Positions 23,504-32,048 are shown, numbered from the stretch's first letter. The stretch is DNA of 32,048 bases from an uncultured Eisenbergiella sp. (GCA_947631815.1 CANRMT010000019.1:1-32048), one strand, 5' to 3'. The notes: generated by a model not told the origin, from the letters alone. Translations and numbers: made by a program.

Positions 23504-26500
23504 GCGATCGATGGAAAATGAATCGTATCGGATTCGTAAATTTCTGGCTATACGATGAAGAGGATTTTGAATTTTATGACGGCAGACTCCTTTTGAGGGG
23601 ACAGAATGGCTCCGGAAAATCGATCACGACGCAGAGCTTTATTCCTTTTGTGCTGGACGGCGACCGCACGCCGAGCCGTCTGGATCCCTTCGGTTCCAGC
23701 GACAGAAGGATGGAGTACTATTTCCTGGGGGAAGAGGAGAGGGACGAGGCGACAGGCTATCTCTTTCTGGAGTTCAGAAAAGAGCATACAGAAGAATACC
23801 GTACCATAGGGATCGGTCAGCGGGCAAAACGCGGCAAACCCATGGATTTTTGGGGATTCCTCATTCTGGACGGGCAGAGGGTCGGGTACGATCTGCAGCT
23901 GTATAAAGAGACCGGAAGTACCCGGATCCCTTATGATAAGAGAGAAATGAAGGCCGCGCTGGGCGAGGGCAATCTGTTTACCGACAGCCAGAGCGAATAC
24001 AAGAAGCTGGTCAATCAATATATCTTTGGCTTCCGAAAGGCGGAACAGTACGAGCAGTTCATCCGGCTCCTTATAAAAGTGCGCGCGCCAAAGCTTTCCA
24101 AGGAATTTAAGCCGACCAAAGTGTATGAGATCCTAAACGAATCCTTGCAGACACTGTCGGATGAGGATCTTCGCACGATGGTGGAGGCCATGGAAAAGAT
24201 GGATGAGATCCAGGACAGCCTGGATATGCTGAACCGCGCGTTCGCAGATGTAAAGATCATCCGGACGGAGTATACGCGTTATAATCAGTATATGCTGGCG
24301 AAGAAGGCCCAATTTTATCTGAAAAAGAAAGCGGAAACGGAAAGCGCGCAGCAGGAATACGAGGAAAAGCAAAATGAGGCGAAGGAGCTACGTGACGCGC
24401 TGCGGGAGCTGGGCGTTCGTCTGAACGGGCTTTCTGAGCGGAAACGCCTGGCGGAAACGGAACGGGACGGCTTGCTGGACGCGGATCTGCAGGAAATCGA
24501 CCGCAGGATGGAAACGGCCAGGAAAGAAATGGCGGAAATGCAGGAAAAGGACCGCAGGCTGGCCGAAAAGATCGATGAGTATCAGGCGAGAATCCGGCGA
24601 AGTGAACAGGAAATAAGAGAACTTCAGGACATGCTTGAGGAGCACCGGAACGTACTCCGACGCAGCAGGCAGAGTATGGAGGAGCATCAGGAGATACTGA
24701 AGTGGGACGGACATGAAAAAGTCCTGCGGTTTATCGGCATGGAGCGGACCGAAGGGGCCGAAGAGATCTCGGATCGTCTGCTTCTGTACAGAAAACTGGT
24801 GGAAGAATGCAGACGGCTGCTGCATGACTTCGAAGAGATCTCGCGCAAGTACGATGAAGCCGCCGAGGAGCTGGAGCGTATCGGCAGGGAGAAGAATAAA
24901 AAGGAACAGGCGCTGGAGAATGCGCGGCAGCAGGTGCTTGGGAGCCAGGATCGTTGGGTCGAGCGGTTATACGCCCTGGCAAAGACTGCGGAAGGCTGGA
25001 AGCCGCAGGGAGCTCTTTTAAAGGAAGCGGAGGACAGGATCCAGCGATATCAGAATATCGCGGATGCGGGGCAGATCCGGGAACTGTTCCGGGATGATCA
25101 TGAGAAACAGAGGGCGGAGCGGCTGGAAAAGAAGCAGGCGGTCCTGCAGGAGATCCGTTTATGTGAGGAAAAGCTGGATACCGCACGGCAGGAGTTAGCC
25201 GATATACAGAGCAGGGAAGAGGTTGAGCCCGACAGGAGCGAGAGCACTTTATATTCCAGGCAGCGTCTTGAGGCTGCCGGAATCGATGCCGTTCCGTTTT
25301 ACAGGACAGTAGAATTTGCCGACGGACTGCCGGAAACGGAATGCGCAAGGCTGGAAGCGCAGTTGGACCGTATGGGTCTGCTGGACGCCCTGGTCGTGGC
25401 GGAAAAGGATCACGCACGGATCGCGGAGTCGTGTCCGGAGTTTCTGGATGCGGTGATCTACGTGCCGCAGGAAGGCAGCTCCGGCTTTTCCAAACTGACA
25501 GTCAGTGAAGGACTGACGCCGGCGCTGGCGGAAAGCGTCCGGAAGATATTAAGCAGTATTTATGAAAAAGCGGGGGCGCAGACCGGCATTTATCTCGGAG
25601 AGGACGGACGGTTCCTGCAGGGGATCTTGGCCGGAAAGGCGGAGAAGGCGGAGGCGGAATTCCTGGGATATCTGGCGCGTCAACGAAAAAAGCGGAAGCG
25701 GATAGAAGCCCTGCAGCAGGAAATCTCAGAAGGCGAACAGGAGCTTCTGCGCCTGCAGGAGAAGGACGCTGACGCCGATTGGGGGTTAGCGCGTCTGGAA
25801 GCGGAATATAAGAGCATCCCGGACTTTTACGAACTGGATCAGGCGTTGGGATGCGAAAAAGAGTGCGGCGCGGAATTGGACCGTATCAGCGGGGAATATG
25901 CCAAACAGGAGCAGCGGGAAAGGGAGTGGGCGGCCAAGAAGCAGACCCGGTATCAGGAAGTGCTTCAGAAATGCAGGCCATTTCCCTATGGCAGAACGGA
26001 AAACGAGTATGACGGGGTGCTGAATACGCTGGAGGAATATCAGCATCTCTGGCAGGAATGCAGGGAACAGCTTTTGAAGCTGGAAACGGAGAGAAGCAGG
26101 CTCCTGACCGGGCAGGAATATCTGGAGCGGGACGAGCAGGGCATGGACGATGCTTTTGTGGAAAAGCGTTCCTGCGGCACTAGGATAAAAGAGTGTGAGA
26201 TCCGGATCCGTCAGTACGAAGAATATTTAAACAGGCCGGAGATCGCGGAGAAGGCCAGAAGGCTGGAACAGCTGCAGAGCGAGATCAAAGAGACAGAAGA
26301 GCAGGAAAAAGCCTGTAATGAGGAGCGCATCCGAAAAGACCAGATGCTGGAAAATCTGCAAAACTCCGAGCCGGAGAAGCGGAAGCGCCTGCAGGAACTG
26401 ATCGCGGAGGAAACGCTTCTGCGCGCGTTTTTTGAGGAAGAACTATCGCTGAAATTGGTGCTGGAAAGGGAGAACCGTACGCTGGCGGACTGCGCGAAGG

Positions 26501-27564
26501 AGGCCGTTAAGCTGCTGCGCGACAGCGATAAGAGCCGCGAGTACGGGGAAATGCTGCAGGCGCTGGTCCAGGTGTATCAGAAGCATAACGGCAGCCTTGC
26601 CAGTTACGGTACTTCGATAGAGGAATGCTTCGAATCGGCAGGAGAGCAGTCCGGCGTGGGCACTCAGTTCCAGGCTCTCCGGAAAAGAGTCCGAATAGTA
26701 TCCGCGTGGAACGGGAAAAAGGTGTTTCTGGAGGAATTCTATCAGATCCTGAGATCGGCGATCGACGAGACGGAGCTGCTGATCCAGCAGAAGGACCGGG
26801 AGCTGTTCGAGGATATCCTGTCCCAGACCATCAGCCAGCAGCTGACGGATCGGATCGCGGAAAGCCGAAGCTGGGTCAGGGATATGTCGAATCTCATGAA
26901 GCAGCTGGATACCTCTATGGGGCTTACCTTTTCGCTGGAATGGAAGCCGAAAAGCGCGGAGAACGATACGGAACTGGATACGCTGGAGCTGGAGCAGATA
27001 TTGCTGCGGGACCGTGAGCTGTTGACGGTGGAGGACATTGAGAAGGTCGCGGGACATTTCCGAAGTAAGATCCGCATGGAGAAGATGAGACTGGAGGAAG
27101 AGGGCGGCCTGATCAACTATATGGAGCTGGTCCGCGACGCGCTGGATTATCGGAAATGGTTTGAATTTCAGATGTTCTACAGGCGGGGCGAAGAGAACAA
27201 AAAGCCGCTGACGAACGCGGCCTTTAACCGGTTCAGCGGCGGCGAGAAGGCAATGGCGATGTATGTCCCTCTTTTCGCGGCGGTAAACGCCCAGTATAAA
27301 AAGGCGGATTACGAGGAACATCCGCGGATGATCGCGCTGGACGAGGCGTTCGCCGGGGTGGACGATAAGAATATCAGCAGTATGTTTGAGCTGATAGATA
27401 AGATGGACCTGGATTATATCATGAATTCCCAGTCTCTGTGGGGATGCTATGAAACGGTAAAAGGGATCAAGATCGCAGAACTTCACAAGCCGATGAACTC
27501 CCGGATCGTGACGGTGATCCGCTATACATGGAACGGGCATGAGAGGATATTGGATGTGCAATAA
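23500..27564 (+). CDS. jetC: Wadjet SMC-like ATPase JetC (TIGR02680 type)
   Basis: This 1354-residue motor is predicted to extrude DNA loops and, with JetD, to trigger cutting of circular plasmids. The N-terminal head has Walker A GQNGSGKS (34-41). Two long coiled-coil arms (about 270-530 and 730-1130, Glu/Lys/Arg/Leu-rich) flank a hinge-like middle (about 590-720) with AGIDAVPFYRTVEFADGL. The C-terminal head has the ABC signature FSGGEKAM (about 1245-1252) and Walker B MIALDEAFAGVDD with Asp1281 and Glu1282. All ATPase elements are intact. The start is TTG 23500 in a four-base overlap with jetB; ATG 23518 is the alternative but has no ribosome site. Confidence 0.9.
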   Translation: MSDRWKMNRIGFVNFWLYDEEDFEFYDGRLLLRGQNGSGKSITTQSFIPFVLDGDRTPSRLDPFGSSDRRMEYYFLGEEERDEATGYLFLEFRKEHTEEYRTIGIGQRAKRGKPMDFWGFLILDGQRVGYDLQLYKETGSTRIPYDKREMKAALGEGNLFTDSQSEYKKLVNQYIFGFRKAEQYEQFIRLLIKVRAPKLSKEFKPTKVYEILNESLQTLSDEDLRTMVEAMEKMDEIQDSLDMLNRAFADVKIIRTEYTRYNQYMLAKKAQFYLKKKAETESAQQEYEEKQNEAKELRDALRELGVRLNGLSERKRLAETERDGLLDADLQEIDRRMETARKEMAEMQEKDRRLAEKIDEYQARIRRSEQEIRELQDMLEEHRNVLRRSRQSMEEHQEILKWDGHEKVLRFIGMERTEGAEEISDRLLLYRKLVEECRRLLHDFEEISRKYDEAAEELERIGREKNKKEQALENARQQVLGSQDRWVERLYALAKTAEGWKPQGALLKEAEDRIQRYQNIADAGQIRELFRDDHEKQRAERLEKKQAVLQEIRLCEEKLDTARQELADIQSREEVEPDRSESTLYSRQRLEAAGIDAVPFYRTVEFADGLPETECARLEAQLDRMGLLDALVVAEKDHARIAESCPEFLDAVIYVPQEGSSGFSKLTVSEGLTPALAESVRKILSSIYEKAGAQTGIYLGEDGRFLQGILAGKAEKAEAEFLGYLARQRKKRKRIEALQQEISEGEQELLRLQEKDADADWGLARLEAEYKSIPDFYELDQALGCEKECGAELDRISGEYAKQEQREREWAAKKQTRYQEVLQKCRPFPYGRTENEYDGVLNTLEEYQHLWQECREQLLKLETERSRLLTGQEYLERDEQGMDDAFVEKRSCGTRIKECEIRIRQYEEYLNRPEIAEKARRLEQLQSEIKETEEQEKACNEERIRKDQMLENLQNSEPEKRKRLQELIAEETLLRAFFEEELSLKLVLERENRTLADCAKEAVKLLRDSDKSREYGEMLQALVQVYQKHNGSLASYGTSIEECFESAGEQSGVGTQFQALRKRVRIVSAWNGKKVFLEEFYQILRSAIDETELLIQQKDRELFEDILSQTISQQLTDRIAESRSWVRDMSNLMKQLDTSMGLTFSLEWKPKSAENDTELDTLELEQILLRDRELLTVEDIEKVAGHFRSKIRMEKMRLEEEGGLINYMELVRDALDYRKWFEFQMFYRRGEENKKPLTNAAFNRFSGGEKAMAMYVPLFAAVNAQYKKADYEEHPRMIALDEAFAGVDDKNISSMFELIDKMDLDYIMNSQSLWGCYETVKGIKIAELHKPMNSRIVTVIRYTWNGHERILDVQ

Positions 27565-28861
27565 CAAAGAGTGCGCCGGATATCTGAAGAAAAACGAGGC
27601 CTATGCAAGGCTCATGCGGGAGCTTCGAAAAAAATGGAAAAGCTTCGGGAGAACGGCGGGCAGCGTTACGCTTAAGAACGCCACGGAAGCGGAGCGGCGG
27701 GCGATCGGCGGCATCGTTGGAAAATCTTTTGCAGACGGGACCGTAACGATCACCTTTCAGGAATTTGAGCAGGGGCTGCAGAAAACCCGTTTTGCGCCGA
27801 TCGATATGAAAACGGTGCTGGAGGAGTATTTTGCGGCTCCATTGCGGACAAACCAGGAGCAGAAAGAGCAGGCGCAGAGGGCGAGAGAAGAATTTTTTGG
27901 AGAACTTCTGGCCTGCTTTGAAGACCGCGGCAAAAACAGGTCGGCGGCGTTTGATTGGATACGGGAGCTGAAGGGCCGGAAAAAATATGGCTATCAGATC
28001 CTGATAAAGGAATTTGCCAAAGATCCGAAGGCTGCGGAAATTCTTGCCCGAAATGTGGGCAGCGCATTGGCCCGTCTGGAGGAAACGCAGGGAGAAGAGA
28101 GCCTTTTGGCGGTATTTGCAGCAAATATTTCCGGGAATCCGCATTATTTTGACAGGGGAACCGTGGCCGGGCAGCTGCTGACGCACGCGGTCTGTTTCTG
28201 GAAGAATGCGGATGTACCGCAAGGCGCGTATGGATGGCGGGAGCGTATGCAGTCGGTGGGGATCGTGCCCGACAATATCGCCAGCATGGTCCATGTTTTT
28301 GGCGTGCGTCTGGAAACGGCGGACGGACCGCATCCGGCTTACGAGGCGTTTTATCACCGGAAGGAGCCTTATGTACTCACCGCGGAGAATCTGAGATCCG
28401 TTACAGGCGCGAAAGCGGAGCATAACATAGTGTACGTCGTTGAAAATGAAATGGTCTTTCTGTATTTAGCGGAGAATGCGAAGGACCTGGACGTTTCGAT
28501 CCTGTGTACGTCAGGCCAGCTGCGTGCGGCCGCGATCCGGCTGTTGGATCATCTGGCCGAAAGCGGCGCGGCTATCCGCTACAGCGGAGATCTGGATCCG
28601 GCCGGAATGGATATTGCGGACCGGCTGTGGCAGCGGTACGGGAACAGGCTTCATCTGTGGAGGATGGGGACAGAAGACTACAGGGAGTCAATGTCCGGCG
28701 AAGTGATAAGCGACGGGCAATTGGTGAAGCTTAAACGGCTGAAGAATGCGGCGCTGTGTCAGACGGCGGAGCTTGTACAGAAGGAGAAGCTGGCGGGGTA
28801 TCAGGAGAACTTATTGGAAAAGCTGCTGGATGATGTTTTGAACGGTCTGCAGAATATATGA
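27554..28861 (+). CDS. jetD: Wadjet nuclease subunit JetD (DUF2399/TIGR02679, TOPRIM)
   Basis: This 435-residue protein is the predicted DNA-cleaving subunit. The C-terminal domain is a TOPRIM fold related to topoisomerase VI: the metal-binding Glu297 lies in VYVVENEMVF, and Asp346 and Asp348 lie in YSGDLDPAGMDIADRL. All catalytic positions are present. The N-terminal part (about 1-230) is the arm domain found in the DUF2399 group. I use ATG 27554, preceded by AGAGGA; an ATG 15 bases earlier is also in frame. The gene overlaps the end of jetC by 11 bases. It closes the four-gene cluster; a palindrome at 28901-28932 follows. Confidence 0.88.
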   Translation: MCNNKECAGYLKKNEAYARLMRELRKKWKSFGRTAGSVTLKNATEAERRAIGGIVGKSFADGTVTITFQEFEQGLQKTRFAPIDMKTVLEEYFAAPLRTNQEQKEQAQRAREEFFGELLACFEDRGKNRSAAFDWIRELKGRKKYGYQILIKEFAKDPKAAEILARNVGSALARLEETQGEESLLAVFAANISGNPHYFDRGTVAGQLLTHAVCFWKNADVPQGAYGWRERMQSVGIVPDNIASMVHVFGVRLETADGPHPAYEAFYHRKEPYVLTAENLRSVTGAKAEHNIVYVVENEMVFLYLAENAKDLDVSILCTSGQLRAAAIRLLDHLAESGAAIRYSGDLDPAGMDIADRLWQRYGNRLHLWRMGTEDYRESMSGEVISDGQLVKLKRLKNAALCQTAELVQKEKLAGYQENLLEKLLDDVLNGLQNI

Positions 28862-28889
28862 GATAGCGGATTTTAAAATGAAATAACCG

Positions 28890-28932
28890 AAATCAATCGG
28901 AAAATCAATCGTAAAAAAATACGATTGATTTT
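28890..28932. promoter_or_regulatory. Operator-like palindrome with three half-sites
   Basis: A perfect 13-base inverted repeat (28901-28913 with 28920-28932, six-A spacer) contains AAATCAATCG (28902-28911) and its reverse complement (28922-28931). A third AAATCAATCG copy lies at 28890-28899, exactly 12 bases upstream. The right arm covers the -35 of the promoter for the AlbA_2 gene, as expected for autoregulation. The stem could also slow transcription arriving from jetD. Confidence 0.75.
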
Positions 28933-28953
28933 CTGCGTATTTCTGCGTATAAT
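28925..28953 (+). promoter_or_regulatory. Promoter of the AlbA_2 regulator gene
   Basis: TTGATT (28925-28930), a 17-base spacer and a perfect TATAAT (28948-28953). The spacer is made almost wholly of a tandem TTCTGCGTAT direct repeat (28931-28940, 28941-28950). The -35 lies in the right arm of the palindrome. Confidence 0.85.
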
Positions 28954-28986
28954 ATAAGCAGTGAAATTGGAAAGGGAGTACGGTGT

Positions 28987-30240
28987 ATGCGTGAAACAAG
29001 AACAATAGAGTTCAAAGAAAAGATTACAAATACATTTTTAAAAACGGTAAGCGCCTTTTCGAATTACGATGGCGGAGAAATTTTTTTCGGCATGGATGAC
29101 AATGGCAATATCAAGGGACTGCCGGATATAAAACAAGCGTGTCTGGATATTGAAAATAAAGTGAACGACAGCATTACTCCGCAGCCGGATTACACACTGG
29201 AATTGCAGAATAACGACAGGACGATAAAACTGACGGTAAAAAGCGGGCCTCAAAAGCCGTATTTATATAAATCAAAAGCATACAAACGAAATGATACTGC
29301 AACGATAGAGGTTGATACGCTGGAGTTGTCAAGACTGGTCCTGGAAGGGAAAAATATCAGATTTGAAGAATTGCCATGTAAAGATCAGGAGCTGACGTTT
29401 GACACCTTATGTCAAAAATTGAAAGAATGCATTCAGATCGAAGCTTTTAATCAGGATACCCTGAAAACATTGAATTTGTATAACAGCACCATTGGATATA
29501 ATAATGCGGCCGGTATTTTAGCGGATAAAAATCATTTTCCGGGAATTGATATTGTGAAGTTCGGCGAAAGCATCAGTGTGATCCAAAAGAGAGCAACATT
29601 TGACAATAGATCTATTTTGGAAGTCTACGAAAAGGCTTTGGAGGTATTCAAAGATTATTATCAATATGAAGAAATACAGGGCACTGATCGGAAAAAGGTA
29701 GAAAAAATACCGGAGGCTGCATTCAGAGAAGCGATCGCAAACGCATTGATCCACAGAGTGTGGGATGTGGAGTCACAGATAAGGGTTTCGATGTTTGATG
29801 ACAGAATAGAGATCATTTCTCCGGGAGGCCTGCCGTCCGGGATTACAGAAGATGAGTATCTAGCAGGAAAGCTTTCTGTTCTGAGGAATAGAAATCTTGC
29901 AAATGTATTTTACAGGCTGGGGTTTGTTGAAATATTCGGTACGGGAATTACACGGATAAAACAGCTTTATGAAAATGGATTAAGGCAACCGGACTTTGAA
30001 TTGTCGGAAAATACAATTAAGATTGTACTTCCGGTTTTTGAGAACAACCTGAATTTAACGGAAGACGAAAGGAAAATATATATGATTTTGAGCAGGACAA
30101 TGTTGAAATCAATCAGCGAAATTGCTCCTTATGTTGAGTTTGGCAAATCAAAGACAACGCAGTTACTGAAAAAAATGGGCGAAAAAGGTGTTGTGAAAAT
30201 AGAGGGCAGAGGGAGAGGTACAAAGTACATGGTAAAATAA
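28987..30240 (+). CDS. AlbA_2/Schlafen-domain ATP-binding regulator
   Basis: This 417-residue protein joins an AlbA_2 (Schlafen AAA_4) domain at the N-terminus (about 1-120: TIEFKEKITNTFLKTVSAFSN, then GGEIFFGMDDNGNIKGLPD) to a GHKL-type ATP-binding domain (about 240-345: FREAIANALIHRVWD as N box, IEIISPGGLPSG as G box, and GTGITRIKQL). A C-terminal winged helix follows (about 355-417). This group (COG2865) is annotated as transcriptional regulators or DNA/RNA-binding ATPases and often neighbours defence genes. It has its own promoter with an operator-like palindrome, suggesting it controls itself and perhaps Wadjet or the helicase. Codon use is AT-rich compared with the housekeeping run. Confidence 0.88.
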   Translation: MRETRTIEFKEKITNTFLKTVSAFSNYDGGEIFFGMDDNGNIKGLPDIKQACLDIENKVNDSITPQPDYTLELQNNDRTIKLTVKSGPQKPYLYKSKAYKRNDTATIEVDTLELSRLVLEGKNIRFEELPCKDQELTFDTLCQKLKECIQIEAFNQDTLKTLNLYNSTIGYNNAAGILADKNHFPGIDIVKFGESISVIQKRATFDNRSILEVYEKALEVFKDYYQYEEIQGTDRKKVEKIPEAAFREAIANALIHRVWDVESQIRVSMFDDRIEIISPGGLPSGITEDEYLAGKLSVLRNRNLANVFYRLGFVEIFGTGITRIKQLYENGLRQPDFELSENTIKIVLPVFENNLNLTEDERKIYMILSRTMLKSISEIAPYVEFGKSKTTQLLKKMGEKGVVKIEGRGRGTKYMVK

Positions 30241-30340
30241 TCATCAGGACAAAGAGTTTGGTCCAAAACGTGATGCACGGTGGGAAGTTTTAAAGTAAGT
30301 GTTGGTATGTCAAGATGATGACAGGAAAGGAATTTTGAAT

Positions 30341-30486
30341 ATGGCAGTTCATATTTTTGCTTTAAATAAAAGCAATTACGAGGTTTAGATTATGTGGATA
30401 AGCGTAAGAGTATAGAGAATAAGCCCATAAAATTACTGCAATATTCATATAGGAATGGAAAATTTTTGCTGGAGAGAATCAATTGA
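30341..30486 (+). pseudogene. Frameshifted short ORF remnant
   Basis: In the 279-base gap after the regulator, ATG 30341 starts MAVHIFALNKSNYEV and stops at 30386-30388. The overlapping frame from about 30380 continues as GLDYVDKRKSIENKP and IKLLQYSYRNGKFLL to TGA 30484-30486. Together they look like one short protein of about 48 residues split by a single-base shift. The family is unknown, and both pieces may be meaningless. The rest of 30241-30519 shows no gene or convincing promoter. Confidence 0.3.
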
Positions 30487-30519
30487 TGATAGATTTTAAG
30501 GGCAACTGCCTGGAGTGTG

Positions 30520-32048
30520 ATGATTATGGAGGAGTTGGAAAAGCGTCAAACTGATGCGGCAGGAGAGTTGCTGGCAAGGATTGAGACACTGGAAAAAGAA
30601 AACCTGCTTCTGAAAAAGCGTCTTGATGAAGCTGGGATTTCGTATGCGGATATTGTAACGGACAGCAATAATGAACCTGCAGATATTTACGATCCGGATC
30701 AGGGAGCCAGAATAAAGAGATTTGAAGTTACGGATAAGATTGCCAATGTTTTTTTTATGATGTTCTGCCGTGGAAGAAAGGATGTGTTTGACCTCCGTTA
30801 TACAAATCCGAAGACAGGAAAAAACGGGTATTATACACAATGTTTTAATCGATGGGATCGGGGCTGCCATATACAGAAAAAAGATGGTGTCCGATGCAAA
30901 GACTGTGAGTTAAAGGCATATAAACCGCTCACACTGCCGTTCATAAAGGCACACATGATCGGCGCGGATCCAAATGGAAATGATGTAGTGGCAATTTATC
31001 CGATGCTGGAGAACAATCTTTGCCAGCTGCTGGTATTCGATTTTGATAATCACGCAAAAGGGGCGGAACAGGAAGACCATGCGAACTATGATGATAACTG
31101 GAAAGAAGAGATAAATGCCCTGCGCCGTATTTGCAGGAATCTTAATATAGACGCTTTGACGGAACGGTCGAGATCGGGACGAGGCGCGCATCTTTGGATA
31201 TTCTTTAAGGAGATGATTCCGGCCAGACTGGCAAGGAGATTTGGTTTTGCATTGCTTGAAAAAGGCTCGGAATCCGTAAATTTGAAGTCTTTCAAATACT
31301 ATGACCGTATGATGCCGAATCAGGATGTTCTTCCGGAGGGAGGCCTTGGCAATGTTATTGCGCTCCCGCTGCAGGGACAGGCCCTGAAAGCGGGCAACAG
31401 CGCTTTTGTTGATGATAACTGGAACGCCTACGAGGATCAGCTAAAAGCACTTGCAGGCACGAAAAGACTAAGCAGGCAGGAAATAGAAGATTATCTTTCC
31501 TTATGGTATAGTGCAGACGATACAGGAGAAGCGAATGATAACGATGCCCCATGGGATAAGGATTCGGAGATCGGCGCAGGCGGCGTGAAAGGTACGGTGC
31601 ATATCATATTGGCTGACCGTATCTACATAGATTCCTCCGGAATGTCGAATAAGATAAAGAGGCAGCTGCGCCGAATGGCCACATTCTCAAACAGGCAGTA
31701 TTTTCAGAACCAGGCAATGGATATGCCTAATTATGATGAGTCAAGATTCATTTACCTTGGAGATGATGAGGGAAAATATATTGTCCTGCCGCGGGGGCTC
31801 AGGGAAGAACTTCTGAAGCGCTTCGATAAAGCCGGAGTCCGATATGAAATAGAGGATAAACGCACAGATGGCCGGAAGATCCAAGTTTCGTTTAAAGGAG
31901 AACTGCGAGAATCGCAGATACCGGCTGTGGAGTCAATGCTTGAAAATGAAACCGGTATACTTCACGCCGCCACAGCGTTTGGAAAGACGGTAGTATGCTG
32001 CAGCATGATCGCGAGGAGAGGTGTGAATACTCTGATACTGGTAGATCG
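30520..32048 (+). CDS. TOTE-type primase-helicase, N-terminal 509 residues
   Basis: The frame is open to the right edge, so the gene is cut off. A short coiled coil (about 4-37) precedes a domain like the archaeo-eukaryotic primase of TOTE conflict systems. It has a Cys cluster (Cys108, Cys116, Cys126, Cys129) and a DFD motif at 174-176 (LLVFDFDNH). The conserved His224 lies in GRGAHLWIFF, and a later Asp269 in MPNQDVLPEGG. After a linker, a superfamily-2 helicase begins: ELRESQIPAVESML, then Walker A HAATAFGKT (481-489). All visible catalytic positions are intact. The start could be ATG 30520 or 30526; GGAG lies just upstream. These proteins are proposed to combat mobile DNA. Confidence 0.85.
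   Translation, partial: MIMEELEKRQTDAAGELLARIETLEKENLLLKKRLDEAGISYADIVTDSNNEPADIYDPDQGARIKRFEVTDKIANVFFMMFCRGRKDVFDLRYTNPKTGKNGYYTQCFNRWDRGCHIQKKDGVRCKDCELKAYKPLTLPFIKAHMIGADPNGNDVVAIYPMLENNLCQLLVFDFDNHAKGAEQEDHANYDDNWKEEINALRRICRNLNIDALTERSRSGRGAHLWIFFKEMIPARLARRFGFALLEKGSESVNLKSFKYYDRMMPNQDVLPEGGLGNVIALPLQGQALKAGNSAFVDDNWNAYEDQLKALAGTKRLSRQEIEDYLSLWYSADDTGEANDNDAPWDKDSEIGAGGVKGTVHIILADRIYIDSSGMSNKIKRQLRRMATFSNRQYFQNQAMDMPNYDESRFIYLGDDEGKYIVLPRGLREELLKRFDKAGVRYEIEDKRTDGRKIQVSFKGELRESQIPAVESMLENETGILHAATAFGKTVVCCSMIARRGVNTLILVD

Noticed and set aside
28901-28932. Palindrome as only a jetD terminator
   Set aside because: Pairing and position allow weak termination, but overlap with the downstream -35 and the extra half-site at 28890 favour an operator.

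Overview
The window looks like the chromosome of a moderately GC-rich anaerobic Firmicute of the Clostridia, most likely a Lachnospiraceae relative. This is inferred from gene order and protein style: decarboxylase ... holB-ricT-trmN6-rsmI, DUF951 next to rpsF-ssb-rpsR, AGGAGG ribosome sites and clostridial-type promoters. No rRNA, tRNA or CRISPR array was found.

Layout. (1) 1-1853, minus strand: an OmpR-type response regulator, its histidine kinase (4-bp GTGA overlap) and the start of a small membrane protein that runs off the left edge. (2) 2010-2769, minus strand: two small proteins, one membrane-embedded and one with a repeated VVGGYKKIE unit, ending at a clear terminator. (3) 3127-15123, plus strand: a long, tightly packed housekeeping run. 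It holds an HD hydrolase, an Orn/Lys/Arg decarboxylase, pyruvate kinase, glycerol kinase, a guanylate-kinase-like protein, HolB, RicT, a TrmN6-type methyltransferase, a membrane-anchored GHL-type glycosidase-like protein, RsmI and a DUF951 protein. A 185-bp hairpin-forming inverted repeat lies before rsmI. (4) 15120-16504: rpsF-ssb-rpsR with its own promoter, an unusual triple-hairpin spacer before rpsR, and a terminator. (5) 16537-17432: a decay zone with a near-consensus promoter, a truncated IS5-like transposase and an oxidoreductase gene that has lost its middle. (6) 17444-19084: a secreted DUF5722-type protein. (7) 19160-32048: an accessory, compositionally different region. It holds an AT-rich membrane acyltransferase, a Nudix hydrolase, a complete four-gene Wadjet system (kleisin, KITE, SMC and TOPRIM subunits; DUF2397/DUF2398/TIGR02680/DUF2399 style), an AlbA_2/Schlafen-type regulator whose promoter carries a three-half-site operator, and the first 509 codons of a primase-helicase of the TOTE conflict-system type, cut by the right edge.

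How the parts work together. The block from holB to rsmI is a conserved replication and RNA-modification neighbourhood also seen around B. subtilis holB, here with pyk and glpK placed inside it and a guanylate-kinase fold where B. subtilis has tmk. The right third is a defence island. Wadjet is known to restrict plasmids by SMC-driven DNA-loop extrusion and cleavage. The adjoining primase-helicase resembles proteins proposed to act in conflict with mobile DNA. The AlbA_2 protein between them is a plausible local regulator. The IS and oxidoreductase remnants just before the island suggest that this side of the ribosomal-protein operon is a site of repeated insertion and deletion.
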